Assembly: GCF_004792695.1 (NCBI RefSeq)
Contig: NZ_SRXU01000011.1
Coordinates: 1-64,000 of the forward strand
Direction: 5' to 3'
DNA: 64,000 nucleotides
From: Sphingomonas naasensis
Lineage (GTDB): Bacteria > Pseudomonadota > Alphaproteobacteria > Sphingomonadales > Sphingomonadaceae
Part shown: in pieces, positions 17,767 to 25,971 of the stretch
Layout of the letters: each line of letters starts with the position of its first letter
How positions within the stretch are numbered: position 1 is the stretch's first letter
Notes under the pieces: model-generated
What the model was told of the DNA's origin: nothing
The model's database searches: none
What the model saw: only the letters and a program-made list of their open reading frames with translations
Made by a program: the position numbers and the translations under genes

Positions 17767-19629
17767 ATGACCGAACTATCCCGCCGCCAGGCGCTGGCCG
17801 CAGGCGCGCTCACGACTCTCGCCTTGTCCGCCCCCGGGTGGGCGCAGGGCGCCGCTCCGGCAGGGGGCGCCGCGTGGGATCTGACCGAAATCTATGCCAC
17901 CGAGGCGGCGTGGGACGCGGCGCGCAAGGGCGCGCTCGCCGCGCTGCCCGGGATCGCGAAATATAAGGGCCGGCTCGGCGAAAGCGCGGGGACGCTGGCC
18001 GAGGCGCTGGTCCTCCAGTCCGATCTCGGCCGGACGATCGCGCGGGTCTACACCTATGTCAGCCTCAAGGGCGACGAGGATGTCCGCGTCGCGGCGTGGC
18101 AGGAGAAGCAGGCGCAGGCGATCGACCTCTACACCGCGTTCGGCGAGGCCACGGCGTGGTTCGCCCCCGAGCTCCTCACCGTCGGCAAGCCGAAGATCGA
18201 CGGTTTCGTCGCGTCCAATCCCACGCTCAAGACCCGCTTCGACTTTTATCTCGCCAATATCGTCCGCCAGGCCGAGCACACGCTGTCGCCCGAGGGCGAG
18301 GCGATCCTCGCCAGCGCGACGGCACCGCTCCAGGCGCCGGGCGACATCTCCGGCCAGCTGCGTTCGTCCGACATTCCGTGGCCGACGATCAAGCTCTCCG
18401 ACGGCAAGGAGGTCCGGCTCGACAGCCAAGGCTATACGCTCAACCGCGACGCGCCCAATCGCGCCGATCGCAAGGCCGTGTTCGACGCCTTCTGGGACGC
18501 CCATGGCAAGTTCCAGAACTCGTTCGGCGCGACCTACAACGCCAAGGTGAAGAGCGACATCTTCTACGCCAAGGCGCGCAAATACCCGACCTCGCTGGCG
18601 AGCGCGCTTTCGGGCGCCAATGTGCCCGAGGCGGTCTATCGCACGCTCGTGGCCGAGGCGAACAAGGGCCTGCCGCAGCTCCATCGCTATTTCGAGCTGC
18701 GCCGGCGCATGCTCAAGCTGCCCGACATCGCCTATTACGACATCTATCCGCCGCTGGTGTCGCTCGACCGGCCGTTCAGCCTCGATCAGATGCGCGCGCT
18801 GACGCTCGAGGCAGTCAAGCCGCTCGGCCCCGATTATCAGACCCGCATCGCCAAGGCGACCGCCGCGAAGTGGATGGATCCGTGGCCGCGCGAGGGCAAG
18901 CGGCCGGGCGCGTACATGAATCCCGGCGCGTCCGAAGTGCATCCCTATCTGCTGCTCAACCTCTCGGAGAAATATGACGGGCTGAGCACCTATGCGCACG
19001 AATGGGGCCATGCGCTCCACTCGCTGCTCGCCAACGCCGCGCAGCCGTACGACAAGGCCGATTATCCGATCTTCCTCGCCGAGATCGCCTCGACGCTCAA
19101 CGAGCAGCTGCTCGTCGCGCACATGCTCAAGCAGGCGAAGACGAAGGAAGAGAAGCTCTTCTATCTCGGCCAGCAGATGGAGAATTTCCGCGGCACCTTC
19201 TATCGCCAGACGATGTTCGCCGAGTTCGAGCTGAAGGCGCACGATCTGGCGGAAGCGGGCGAAGGCCTGTCGGGCAAGAAGTTCACCGAGGTCTATTTCG
19301 ACCTGCTGCGGCGCTATCACGGGCCCAACCTGAAGCTCGAAGCGTCCTACGGCAACGAATGGGCGTTCATCCCGCATTTCTACAACAGCTTCTACGTCTA
19401 TCAATATGCCACCTGCATCGCCGCAGCGACCTACTTCGCCCAGGCGATCCTGAAGGGCGGGCCGAAGGAGCGCGACAACTACCTGTCGGTGCTCAAGGCA
19501 GGCGGTTCGGATTACCCGGTCGACATCCTCAGGCGCGCGGGGCTCGATATGGCCTCGCCGGCGCCGTATCAGGCGCTGGTCGCGACGATGAAGGATACGC
19601 TCGATCAGGCCGAGGCGCTGCTCGCCTAA
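17767..19629 (+). CDS. pepF: Oligoendopeptidase F-type M3 metallopeptidase, Tat-exported
   Basis: 620 residues. The N-terminus is a twin-arginine signal (LSRRQALAAGALTTLALSAPGWAQ), so the folded zinc enzyme is predicted to be exported to the periplasm, unlike the cytoplasmic Gram-positive PepF. The zinc site is H411-E-W-G-H415 with the third ligand E439 (EIASTLNE), at the correct 24-residue distance. The rest matches the M3B fold (FYNSFYVYQYATCIAAATYFA near the C-terminus). It cleaves short peptides. It converges with the HNH gene; the stops overlap by 4 bp. Confidence 0.93.
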   Translation: MTELSRRQALAAGALTTLALSAPGWAQGAAPAGGAAWDLTEIYATEAAWDAARKGALAALPGIAKYKGRLGESAGTLAEALVLQSDLGRTIARVYTYVSLKGDEDVRVAAWQEKQAQAIDLYTAFGEATAWFAPELLTVGKPKIDGFVASNPTLKTRFDFYLANIVRQAEHTLSPEGEAILASATAPLQAPGDISGQLRSSDIPWPTIKLSDGKEVRLDSQGYTLNRDAPNRADRKAVFDAFWDAHGKFQNSFGATYNAKVKSDIFYAKARKYPTSLASALSGANVPEAVYRTLVAEANKGLPQLHRYFELRRRMLKLPDIAYYDIYPPLVSLDRPFSLDQMRALTLEAVKPLGPDYQTRIAKATAAKWMDPWPREGKRPGAYMNPGASEVHPYLLLNLSEKYDGLSTYAHEWGHALHSLLANAAQPYDKADYPIFLAEIASTLNEQLLVAHMLKQAKTKEEKLFYLGQQMENFRGTFYRQTMFAEFELKAHDLAEAGEGLSGKKFTEVYFDLLRRYHGPNLKLEASYGNEWAFIPHFYNSFYVYQYATCIAAATYFAQAILKGGPKERDNYLSVLKAGGSDYPVDILRRAGLDMASPAPYQALVATMKDTLDQAEALLA

Positions 19630-19958
19630 CGCGAACCCCGCCGCGTCGGCGCATGGAAATCGGGCGGCTTGTCCGCGATCCATGCGGCGAAGCGGCGGAT
19701 CTCTTCGCGGTCGCGGAGTTGCTCGATCGTCGGGTAAAGGCGCGCCAGCTCGGCGTTCGATGCGATCGCGTGGATCGTGCGGTGGCAGATCGGGTGGAGC
19801 GGCACCGTGTCGCGCCCGCCTTCGCTTTTGGGCACGACATGGTGCCATTCGACGCGCGCGCCGAGGGTGCGATCGCACAGCGCGCACCGCGCCGGAGGAG
19901 TCGTGGCGACCCGTTCCGCGGCCGCGAGGGCGGCCTTGCGCCGCACTCGCCCGCCCAT
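19626..19958 (-). CDS. Small HNH endonuclease-like protein
   Basis: 110 residues. A CALCDRT knuckle, then WHHVVPKSEGGRDTVPLHPICHRTIHA, which contains the H-N-H-type metal site plus the paired Cys that hold a structural zinc. Basic N-terminus (MGGRVRRKAALAAAERV). The ATG overlaps the stop of the mannose-1-phosphate guanylyltransferase gene (ATGA), so the two are co-translated although no functional link is obvious. Could be a house-keeping or repair nuclease; target unknown. Confidence 0.85.
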   Translation of the reverse strand: MGGRVRRKAALAAAERVATTPPARCALCDRTLGARVEWHHVVPKSEGGRDTVPLHPICHRTIHAIASNAELARLYPTIEQLRDREEIRRFAAWIADKPPDFHAPTRRGSR

Positions 19959-21013
19959 CAGTTCTGCATCGCCTCAATGATCTTGCGGACGTCCTGGCTG
20001 CGGCCGCGCGGCAGCACCAGAACATCGTCGCCGGTCGCCACCACGATGAGGTCGCGCACGCCCACCAGCGCCACGCGCTTCCCCGCCTCGCTGCGGATCA
20101 GGCAATTCTCCGCGTCGATCGCGATCACGTCGCCGCGGCAGACATTGCCCTGCGCATCGCATTCGCTGATCGCGTGGAGCGCGTCCCAGCTGCCGACATC
20201 GCTCCAGCCCATCGCGACCGGAACCACCGCGACGCGGGGCGCCTTCTCCATCACGGCATAGTCGATCGAATCGGATGGCGAGGCGGCGAATTCCTCCGCG
20301 TCGGGCCAGACCCGAATCCCCTCGCGCCGCGCCTTCTCCATGGCGCGCTGCGTGGCCACGAGCATCGCCGGCGCGTAGACGCTGAGCGCGCCGAGATACA
20401 TGTCGGCGCGGAACAGGAAGATCCCGCCGTTCCACGCATGATCGCCGGCCGCGAGCATCTCCTCTGCCCGGTCGCGCGGGGGCTTTTCGACGAAGCGCTC
20501 GACGCGATGGACGCCGGCGGCGAGCGGCTCGCCAACCTTGATCCAGCCATAGCCGGTCTCCGGCGCGTCGGGTGCGATGCCGAAGGTCACCAGCCAGCCT
20601 TGCTCGACCAGCGGCAGCGCTGCCTGGATCGCGGCATGGAACGCCTCGACATCGGCGATCACGTGATCCGACGGCATCACCAGCACCGGATCGGCACCGC
20701 CGCCCGCGGCGATCGCGGCGAGCGCGATCGCCGGCGCGGTGTTGCGTCCCGCGGGCTCGAGGATCAGCGCCTGCGCCGCGGTCGCGACGGTGGCGAGCTG
20801 GGCCTCGACCTGATCGGCATGGCGCGCGTTGGCGACCACGATGGGCGGCGCGAAACGCTCGCCGGCGGCGCGCAGCGCGGTCAGTTGCAGCATCGTCTGC
20901 TCGGCGGTCAGCGGGAGCAACTGCTTGGGCTGTTCCGGTCGCGAGAGCGGCCAGAGCCGGGTTCCCGCCCCTCCGGAGAGGATGACAGGAATGATCGGCT
21001 TCGCATCCGGCAT
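19958..21013 (-). CDS. Mannose-1-phosphate guanylyltransferase
   Basis: 351 residues, the short single-domain form without the isomerase domain of long ManC/CpsB enzymes. Nucleotidyl-transferase signature PVILSGGAGTRLWPLSRPEQPKQLLPL at the N-terminus, LVMPSDHVI in the middle and FVEKPPRDRAEEML, where the FVEKP motif contacts the sugar phosphate. It makes GDP-mannose from GTP and mannose 1-phosphate for surface polysaccharide. Divergently placed from the sugar transferase/Prs operon, which also concerns exopolysaccharide, so a shared role is likely. Confidence 0.92.
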   Translation of the reverse strand: MPDAKPIIPVILSGGAGTRLWPLSRPEQPKQLLPLTAEQTMLQLTALRAAGERFAPPIVVANARHADQVEAQLATVATAAQALILEPAGRNTAPAIALAAIAAGGGADPVLVMPSDHVIADVEAFHAAIQAALPLVEQGWLVTFGIAPDAPETGYGWIKVGEPLAAGVHRVERFVEKPPRDRAEEMLAAGDHAWNGGIFLFRADMYLGALSVYAPAMLVATQRAMEKARREGIRVWPDAEEFAASPSDSIDYAVMEKAPRVAVVPVAMGWSDVGSWDALHAISECDAQGNVCRGDVIAIDAENCLIRSEAGKRVALVGVRDLIVVATGDDVLVLPRGRSQDVRKIIEAMQN

Positions 21014-21073
21014 GGCGATTGGTTCCCTGATTAAGCTGTAGATTTAGGTACTTGCCCCGCCCAGCTTAACGAT

Positions 21074-21100
21074 GCGGGCTCGAAACGGTTTCGTGCCCGC
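21074..21100. promoter_or_regulatory. 27-bp near-perfect palindrome between the guanylyltransferase and sugar transferase genes
   Basis: Arms gcgggc-t-cgaaac and gtttcg-t-gcccgc around one G; the only flaw is a T:T pair. It lies 80 bp before the sugar transferase start and 60 bp before the divergent manC-type start. Operator or structured leader are both possible. Confidence 0.5.
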
Positions 21101-21179
21101 TATCGTTTTCCGACACTTTCCCGATACGGGCAATGCGTGTCGGGTTTGTTTACACTTGGCCGCTATTCCTGCCGCGGTC

Positions 21180-22568
21180 ATGATCCGCCTGTTCAAGCAT
21201 TACGTGCCGAATGCCGTGCTGCTGCTCGGCCTGCTCGATATCGTCCTTCTGCTCGTGGCAGGCGAGCTCGGATGGATCCTGCGCGCGCACCAGCTGGGCA
21301 TGGTGCCCGGCGCCATGTCCGATCGCGCGGCGCAATTGTTCAGCTACATGGCGTTCATCGAAGTCGCGATGATCGCGGTCGGCGTCTATGGCGCCGATGC
21401 GCTCCAGTCGCTCCGCTACGCCACCGCGCGGCTGATCGTCGCGGTCTCGCTCGGCGTGATCGGGCTCAGCGTGCTCTATTTCCTGATCCCCCAGATCAGC
21501 TTCTGGCGCTCGAATCTGCTCTACGCGATGGGCGTCACCGTCGTGCTGCTGATCTTCCTGCGCATCCTGCTCGGCAAGACGCTCGGCAGCCAGGCATTCA
21601 AGCGCCGCATCGTCGTGCTCGGCGCCGGACCGCGCGCCGCGCGGCTCAAGACCTTGTCCAAGACCCCCGGCGCCGGCTTCGCGGTGGTCGGCTATGTCTC
21701 GATGAGCGAGGCCAATCGCGTCATCCCCGAAGCGATCGCCCGCGACGCGATCTACAATCTCGCCGATCATGTCGTGCTGCTCAATGCGAGCGAAGTCGTG
21801 CTCGCGCTCGAGGAACGCCGCAACGCGCTGCCGCTCAAGGACCTGCTGCGGATCAAGACCACCGGCGTCCATGTCAACGAGATCTCGACCTTCCTCGAAC
21901 GCGAGACCGGCCGCGTCGATCTCGACAGCGTCAATCCGTCGTGGCTGATCTTCTCCGACGGCTTCTCGTCGGGGCGCATGGTGTCGAGCGCGTTCAAGCG
22001 GCTGTTCGACATCGGCGCGAGCCTCGTGCTGCTGCTCCTGACGCTCCCGCTCGTGCTGCTCACGGCGCTCGCGATCAAGCTCGAGAGCAAGGGCCCGGCC
22101 TTTTATCGCCAGCGCCGCGTCGGCCTCTACGGCGTCGGTTTCGACGTCATCAAATTGCGCTCGATGCGCCAGGACGCCGAGGTGGGCGGCAAGGCGGTGT
22201 GGGCCGAGAAGGACGATCCGCGGATCACCCGCATCGGCCGGATCATCCGCAAGCTGCGCGTCGACGAGCTGCCGCAATGCTGGAGCGTGCTCAAGGGCGA
22301 GATGAGCTTCGTCGGGCCGCGCCCCGAACGGCCCCAGTTCGTCGAGGATCTCGAGCAGAAGCTGCCTTATTATGCCGAGCGCCACATGGTGAAGCCCGGC
22401 ATCACCGGCTGGGCGCAGATCAACTATCCTTATGGCGCCTCGATCGAGGATTCGCGCCAGAAGCTCGAATATGACCTGTTCTACGCCAAGAACTACTCGC
22501 CCTTTCTCGATCTGCTGATCCTGCTCCAGACGATCCGCGTCGTGCTCTTCCCCGAAGGCGCGCGGTGA
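21180..22568 (+). CDS. Polyprenyl-phosphate sugar-1-phosphate transferase (PEP-CTERM-associated, EpsB/WcaJ type)
   Basis: 462 residues from ATG 21180 (MIRLFKHYVPNAVLLLGLLDIVL); the frame is open upstream without a convincing start. Four N-terminal helices, a Rossmann-like middle domain with VVLGAGPRAARL, and the C-terminal bacterial sugar transferase domain: one membrane helix, then KGPAFYRQRRVG, DVIKLRSMR, RIIRKLRVDELPQ, GEMSFVGPRPERP and KPGITGWAQIN. It starts lipid-linked repeat-unit synthesis by moving a sugar phosphate onto undecaprenyl phosphate. The coupled prsK/prsR genes mark it as the transferase seen with exosortase/PEP-CTERM systems. Confidence 0.9.
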   Translation: MIRLFKHYVPNAVLLLGLLDIVLLLVAGELGWILRAHQLGMVPGAMSDRAAQLFSYMAFIEVAMIAVGVYGADALQSLRYATARLIVAVSLGVIGLSVLYFLIPQISFWRSNLLYAMGVTVVLLIFLRILLGKTLGSQAFKRRIVVLGAGPRAARLKTLSKTPGAGFAVVGYVSMSEANRVIPEAIARDAIYNLADHVVLLNASEVVLALEERRNALPLKDLLRIKTTGVHVNEISTFLERETGRVDLDSVNPSWLIFSDGFSSGRMVSSAFKRLFDIGASLVLLLLTLPLVLLTALAIKLESKGPAFYRQRRVGLYGVGFDVIKLRSMRQDAEVGGKAVWAEKDDPRITRIGRIIRKLRVDELPQCWSVLKGEMSFVGPRPERPQFVEDLEQKLPYYAERHMVKPGITGWAQINYPYGASIEDSRQKLEYDLFYAKNYSPFLDLLILLQTIRVVLFPEGAR

Positions 22569-24625
22569 TGACCGCGACGCTGATTCTGTGGAGCCACGCC
22601 CTCGCGGCGTTGCTGTTCGGCGGCCTGACCTTGTGGACGGTGCGCGCGCCGGCGGGCGGCCTGCCGCGCCGCCCGCTCGCCGCCGCCTTCGCGCTGACCG
22701 CGCTGTGGGCGCTCGCGGTTTCGGGGATCGGCGCCGACGACATGGTCACGCGCATCTTCGAGACGCTGCGCAGCCTCGCCTGGCTCGGCTTCATGGTCAC
22801 GCTGCACCGGCGCGACGCCAATGTCCGCCCGCCGCTCGCGCTCGGCACCGTCTATGGCGTGGTCGCGCTCGTCGGCATCGCCGCGCTGGTGCTCCACATC
22901 GCGGCGAGCGTCGACGGCCCGGACGCGCTCGAATCGATCGAGAGCGCGGTGCTGCTGCTGCGCATGCTCGTCGCGGTCGCGGCGCTGGTGCTGGTGCAGG
23001 CGCTCCATTCGGCGCTCAATCCGTCGGCGGGCAGCGGGCTGCGCTGGATCGTCGCCGCGCTGGCCGGGCTGTGGGTCGCCGATTTCGTCCTGTTCTGCAC
23101 CGAATATCTCGGCGCCCAGCCGCACCCCCAGTCGATCGCCGCGCGCGGCGTCGCGATGATCGCCGTCGCGCTGGCGATGGTCACCGCGCTCCAGCGCAAG
23201 GGCGCGCTCAACGTCCAGGTCTCCCGCGCCGTCGCCTATCAATCGCTGTCTCTGGTCGCGATCGGCGCCTATTTCGCGCTGCTCGCGCTCGCCACCAGCG
23301 CGCTCGCGACGATCGGCGGAAGCAACGCCCGCGTCTTCCAGACCGCCTTCGTGCTCGGCTCGACCGCGGCGATCCTCACGCTGGTGTCGAATGGCTGGCT
23401 GCGCGTGTGGATCAAGGTCAAGCTCGCCAAGCACTTCTTCCGCCACCGCTATGATTATCGCGCGGAGTGGATGCGATTCACCGACACGCTCGGCGCCCCC
23501 GGCGGCGCCGCGCCGCTCGACGAGCGCATCGTCAAGGCGATCGCCGATCTCACCGAATCGCCCGCCGGTCTGCTGCTCGTGCCCGACGATGCGGGGCTCG
23601 GCCCCGGCGCGAGCTGGAACTGGGACCGCAGCCTGTTCCCCGCCACCGGCGACGCGACGCTCGCCGCCCATCTCGCCGAAACCGGCCGGATCGTCGAGCT
23701 CGACCGGGTGCGTGATGATCCGCATTGCCCCGATGCCGGCGCGGTGCCCGGGTGGATGCTCGAGCTCGCCGACGCCTGGGTGATCGTGCCCCTGCCGCAC
23801 ATGGAGAGCATCGCGGGCGCGATCCTGCTCACACGTCCGCCGCTGAACCGCGCGCTCGACTGGGAGGATTTCGACCTGCTCAAGGTCGCCGGCCGCCAGG
23901 TCGCGAGCTATCTCGCCGAGGCGCGCGCGCAGGAAGCGCTCGCCGACGCCCAGCGTTTCGACGAGTTCAACCGGCGCTTCGCCTTCATCCTCCACGACAT
24001 CAAGAACCTCGTCAGCCAGCTCACGCTCACCGCGCGCAACGCCGAGCGGCATGCCGACAAGCCCGAATTCCGCGCCGACATGGTCGCGACACTCAAGGAA
24101 TCGGCCGAGCGCATGAACGCGCTGCTCGCCCGCCTCTCGCAGCATCATCGCGGACGGAGCGAGGCGCCGCACGCGATCGAAGTGATGCCGCTGGTCGAGC
24201 GCCTCGCTGTCGCGCGCCGGCGTCAGCATCCGGTGACCGTGTCGGGCGTGCGCGGCGCGGTGGCGCATGCCGATCCGGCGAGCCTCGAGCAGCTGCTCAA
24301 CCAGCTCCTCCAGAACGCGATCGACGCCAGCCCGGCCGAGGAGCCGGTGGTGCTCACCATCGCCGCCGATGGGCTCACCGTCGCGATCAACATCGTCGAT
24401 CGCGGCTGCGGCATGTCGCCTGCCTTCGTCCGCGACAAACTGTTCAAGCCCTTCGTCTCGTCCAAGCCCGGCGGCTTCGGCATCGGCGCGTTCGAGGCGC
24501 GCCAGCTCGCCGCCGCGATGGACGGCAGGATCGAAGTCGCGTCGCGCGAAGGCAAGGGGACGCGCTTCCGCGTCATCCTCAAGGCCGCGCACGCCGCCGA
24601 TTTGCCGCGGGATCGCGCCGCATGA
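22568..24625 (+). CDS. prsK: PEP-CTERM system histidine kinase PrsK
   Basis: 685 residues; ATG 22568 overlaps the upstream stop (a GTG three bases earlier is possible). About eight N-terminal membrane helices, a GAF-like region around residues 300-450 (LLLVPDDAG, GAILLTRPPL), and a kinase core with phospho-acceptor H477 in FILHDIKNLVSQLTL, NQLLQNAIDAS, DRGCGM and GGFGIGAFEARQLA. This is the PrsK architecture. PrsK is thought to phosphorylate the coupled PrsR, controlling exopolysaccharide and PEP-CTERM protein genes. The signal is unknown. Confidence 0.9.
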   Translation: MTATLILWSHALAALLFGGLTLWTVRAPAGGLPRRPLAAAFALTALWALAVSGIGADDMVTRIFETLRSLAWLGFMVTLHRRDANVRPPLALGTVYGVVALVGIAALVLHIAASVDGPDALESIESAVLLLRMLVAVAALVLVQALHSALNPSAGSGLRWIVAALAGLWVADFVLFCTEYLGAQPHPQSIAARGVAMIAVALAMVTALQRKGALNVQVSRAVAYQSLSLVAIGAYFALLALATSALATIGGSNARVFQTAFVLGSTAAILTLVSNGWLRVWIKVKLAKHFFRHRYDYRAEWMRFTDTLGAPGGAAPLDERIVKAIADLTESPAGLLLVPDDAGLGPGASWNWDRSLFPATGDATLAAHLAETGRIVELDRVRDDPHCPDAGAVPGWMLELADAWVIVPLPHMESIAGAILLTRPPLNRALDWEDFDLLKVAGRQVASYLAEARAQEALADAQRFDEFNRRFAFILHDIKNLVSQLTLTARNAERHADKPEFRADMVATLKESAERMNALLARLSQHHRGRSEAPHAIEVMPLVERLAVARRRQHPVTVSGVRGAVAHADPASLEQLLNQLLQNAIDASPAEEPVVLTIAADGLTVAINIVDRGCGMSPAFVRDKLFKPFVSSKPGGFGIGAFEARQLAAAMDGRIEVASREGKGTRFRVILKAAHAADLPRDRAA

Positions 24626-25971
24626 CCGATATGAAGAAGCTGCTGATCGTCGAGGACGATGCCGGGCTCCAGCGCCAGCTGCGCTGGGCCTATGAAGGCT
24701 ATGCGATCCACACCGCCGCCAATCGCGAGGAGGCGATCGCCGTCATCCGCGCCGAGGAGCCACAGGTCGTCACGCTCGATCTCGGCCTGCCGCCCGACCC
24801 CGACGGCACCACCGAAGGCTTCGCGACGCTTGAGACCATCCTGAGCCTCGCCCCCGACACCAAGGTGATCGTCGCCTCGGGGCACGGCGCGCATGAATCG
24901 ATGCTCAAGGCGATCGCGCTCGGCGCGTGGGACTTCTATCAGAAGCCGATCGACATCGACGCGCTCGGGCTGATCGTCGCCCGCGCCTTCCACGTCCACG
25001 CGCTCGAGGCCGAGAACCGCCGCCTCGCCGGGCGTGCCGAGGCCGGCGCGGTGCTCGGCGGCATGATCACCGGTGCGCCCGAGATGCTCAAGGTCACCCG
25101 CACGATCGAGCGCGTCGCCGGCGCCGACGTCTCGGTGATGCTGCTCGGCGCCAGCGGTACCGGCAAGGAGCTGCTCGCGCGCGGGCTGCACGAGAAGAGC
25201 CGCCGCAAGGGCGCGTTCGTCGCGATCAACTGCGCCGCGATCCCCGAGACCCTGCTCGAGAGCGAGCTGTTCGGCCATGAGAAGGGCGCGTTCACCGGCG
25301 CGGTGAAGACCACCGAGGGCAAGATCGAGCTCGCCCAAGGCGGGACGCTGTTCCTCGACGAGATCGGCGACGTGCCGCTGCCCTTGCAGGTCAAGCTGCT
25401 CCGCTTCCTGCAGGAGCGGGTGATCGAACGGATCGGCTCTCGCAAGCCGATCGCGGTCGACACGCGCGTGGTCTGCGCGACGCATCAGGATCTCGACGCG
25501 ATGGTCGCCGAGAACCGCTTCCGCGAGGACCTCTACTATCGCCTCGCCGAGATCGTCGTGCGCATCCCCAGCCTCGCCGAGCGTCCCGGCGATGCCGGTC
25601 TGCTCGCACGGCATTTTCTCCAGAAATACGCCGCGCAGATGAACACCGGCGCGCGCAGCTTCGCGCCCGATGCGCTCGCCGCGATCGACGCCTGGGGCTG
25701 GCCGGGCAATGTCCGCGAGCTCGAGAACCGGGTGAAGCGCGCCGCGATCATGGCCGAGGGCAAACATGTCACCGCCGCCGATCTCGACCTCGAGAACAAG
25801 GCCGATCCGATCCCGATCAACCTCAAGGCGGCGCGCGAGCTCGCCGATCGCAAGGCGATCCGTCACGCGCTCGCGCGCGCCGAAGGCAATATCTCGGGCA
25901 CCGCGCGGCTGCTCGGGATCAGCCGCCCCACGCTCTACGATCTGATGAAGGCCTATGACCTCCAGCCGTAA
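24622..25971 (+). CDS. prsR: PEP-CTERM-box sigma54 response regulator PrsR
   Basis: 449 residues, ATGA overlap with prsK. Receiver domain with phospho-acceptor D53 (VVTLDLGLPP), AAA+ domain with Walker A GASGTGKE (K182), the sigma54-contacting GAFTGA at 222-227 and LFLDEIGDVPLPLQVKLLRFLQE, then a Fis-type helix-turn-helix ending GISRPTLYDLMKAYDL. It activates sigma54 promoters; family members recognise a box upstream of PEP-CTERM genes. No clear -24/-12 promoter of this kind was found in the window, so its targets lie elsewhere. Confidence 0.93.
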   Translation: MTDMKKLLIVEDDAGLQRQLRWAYEGYAIHTAANREEAIAVIRAEEPQVVTLDLGLPPDPDGTTEGFATLETILSLAPDTKVIVASGHGAHESMLKAIALGAWDFYQKPIDIDALGLIVARAFHVHALEAENRRLAGRAEAGAVLGGMITGAPEMLKVTRTIERVAGADVSVMLLGASGTGKELLARGLHEKSRRKGAFVAINCAAIPETLLESELFGHEKGAFTGAVKTTEGKIELAQGGTLFLDEIGDVPLPLQVKLLRFLQERVIERIGSRKPIAVDTRVVCATHQDLDAMVAENRFREDLYYRLAEIVVRIPSLAERPGDAGLLARHFLQKYAAQMNTGARSFAPDALAAIDAWGWPGNVRELENRVKRAAIMAEGKHVTAADLDLENKADPIPINLKAARELADRKAIRHALARAEGNISGTARLLGISRPTLYDLMKAYDLQP

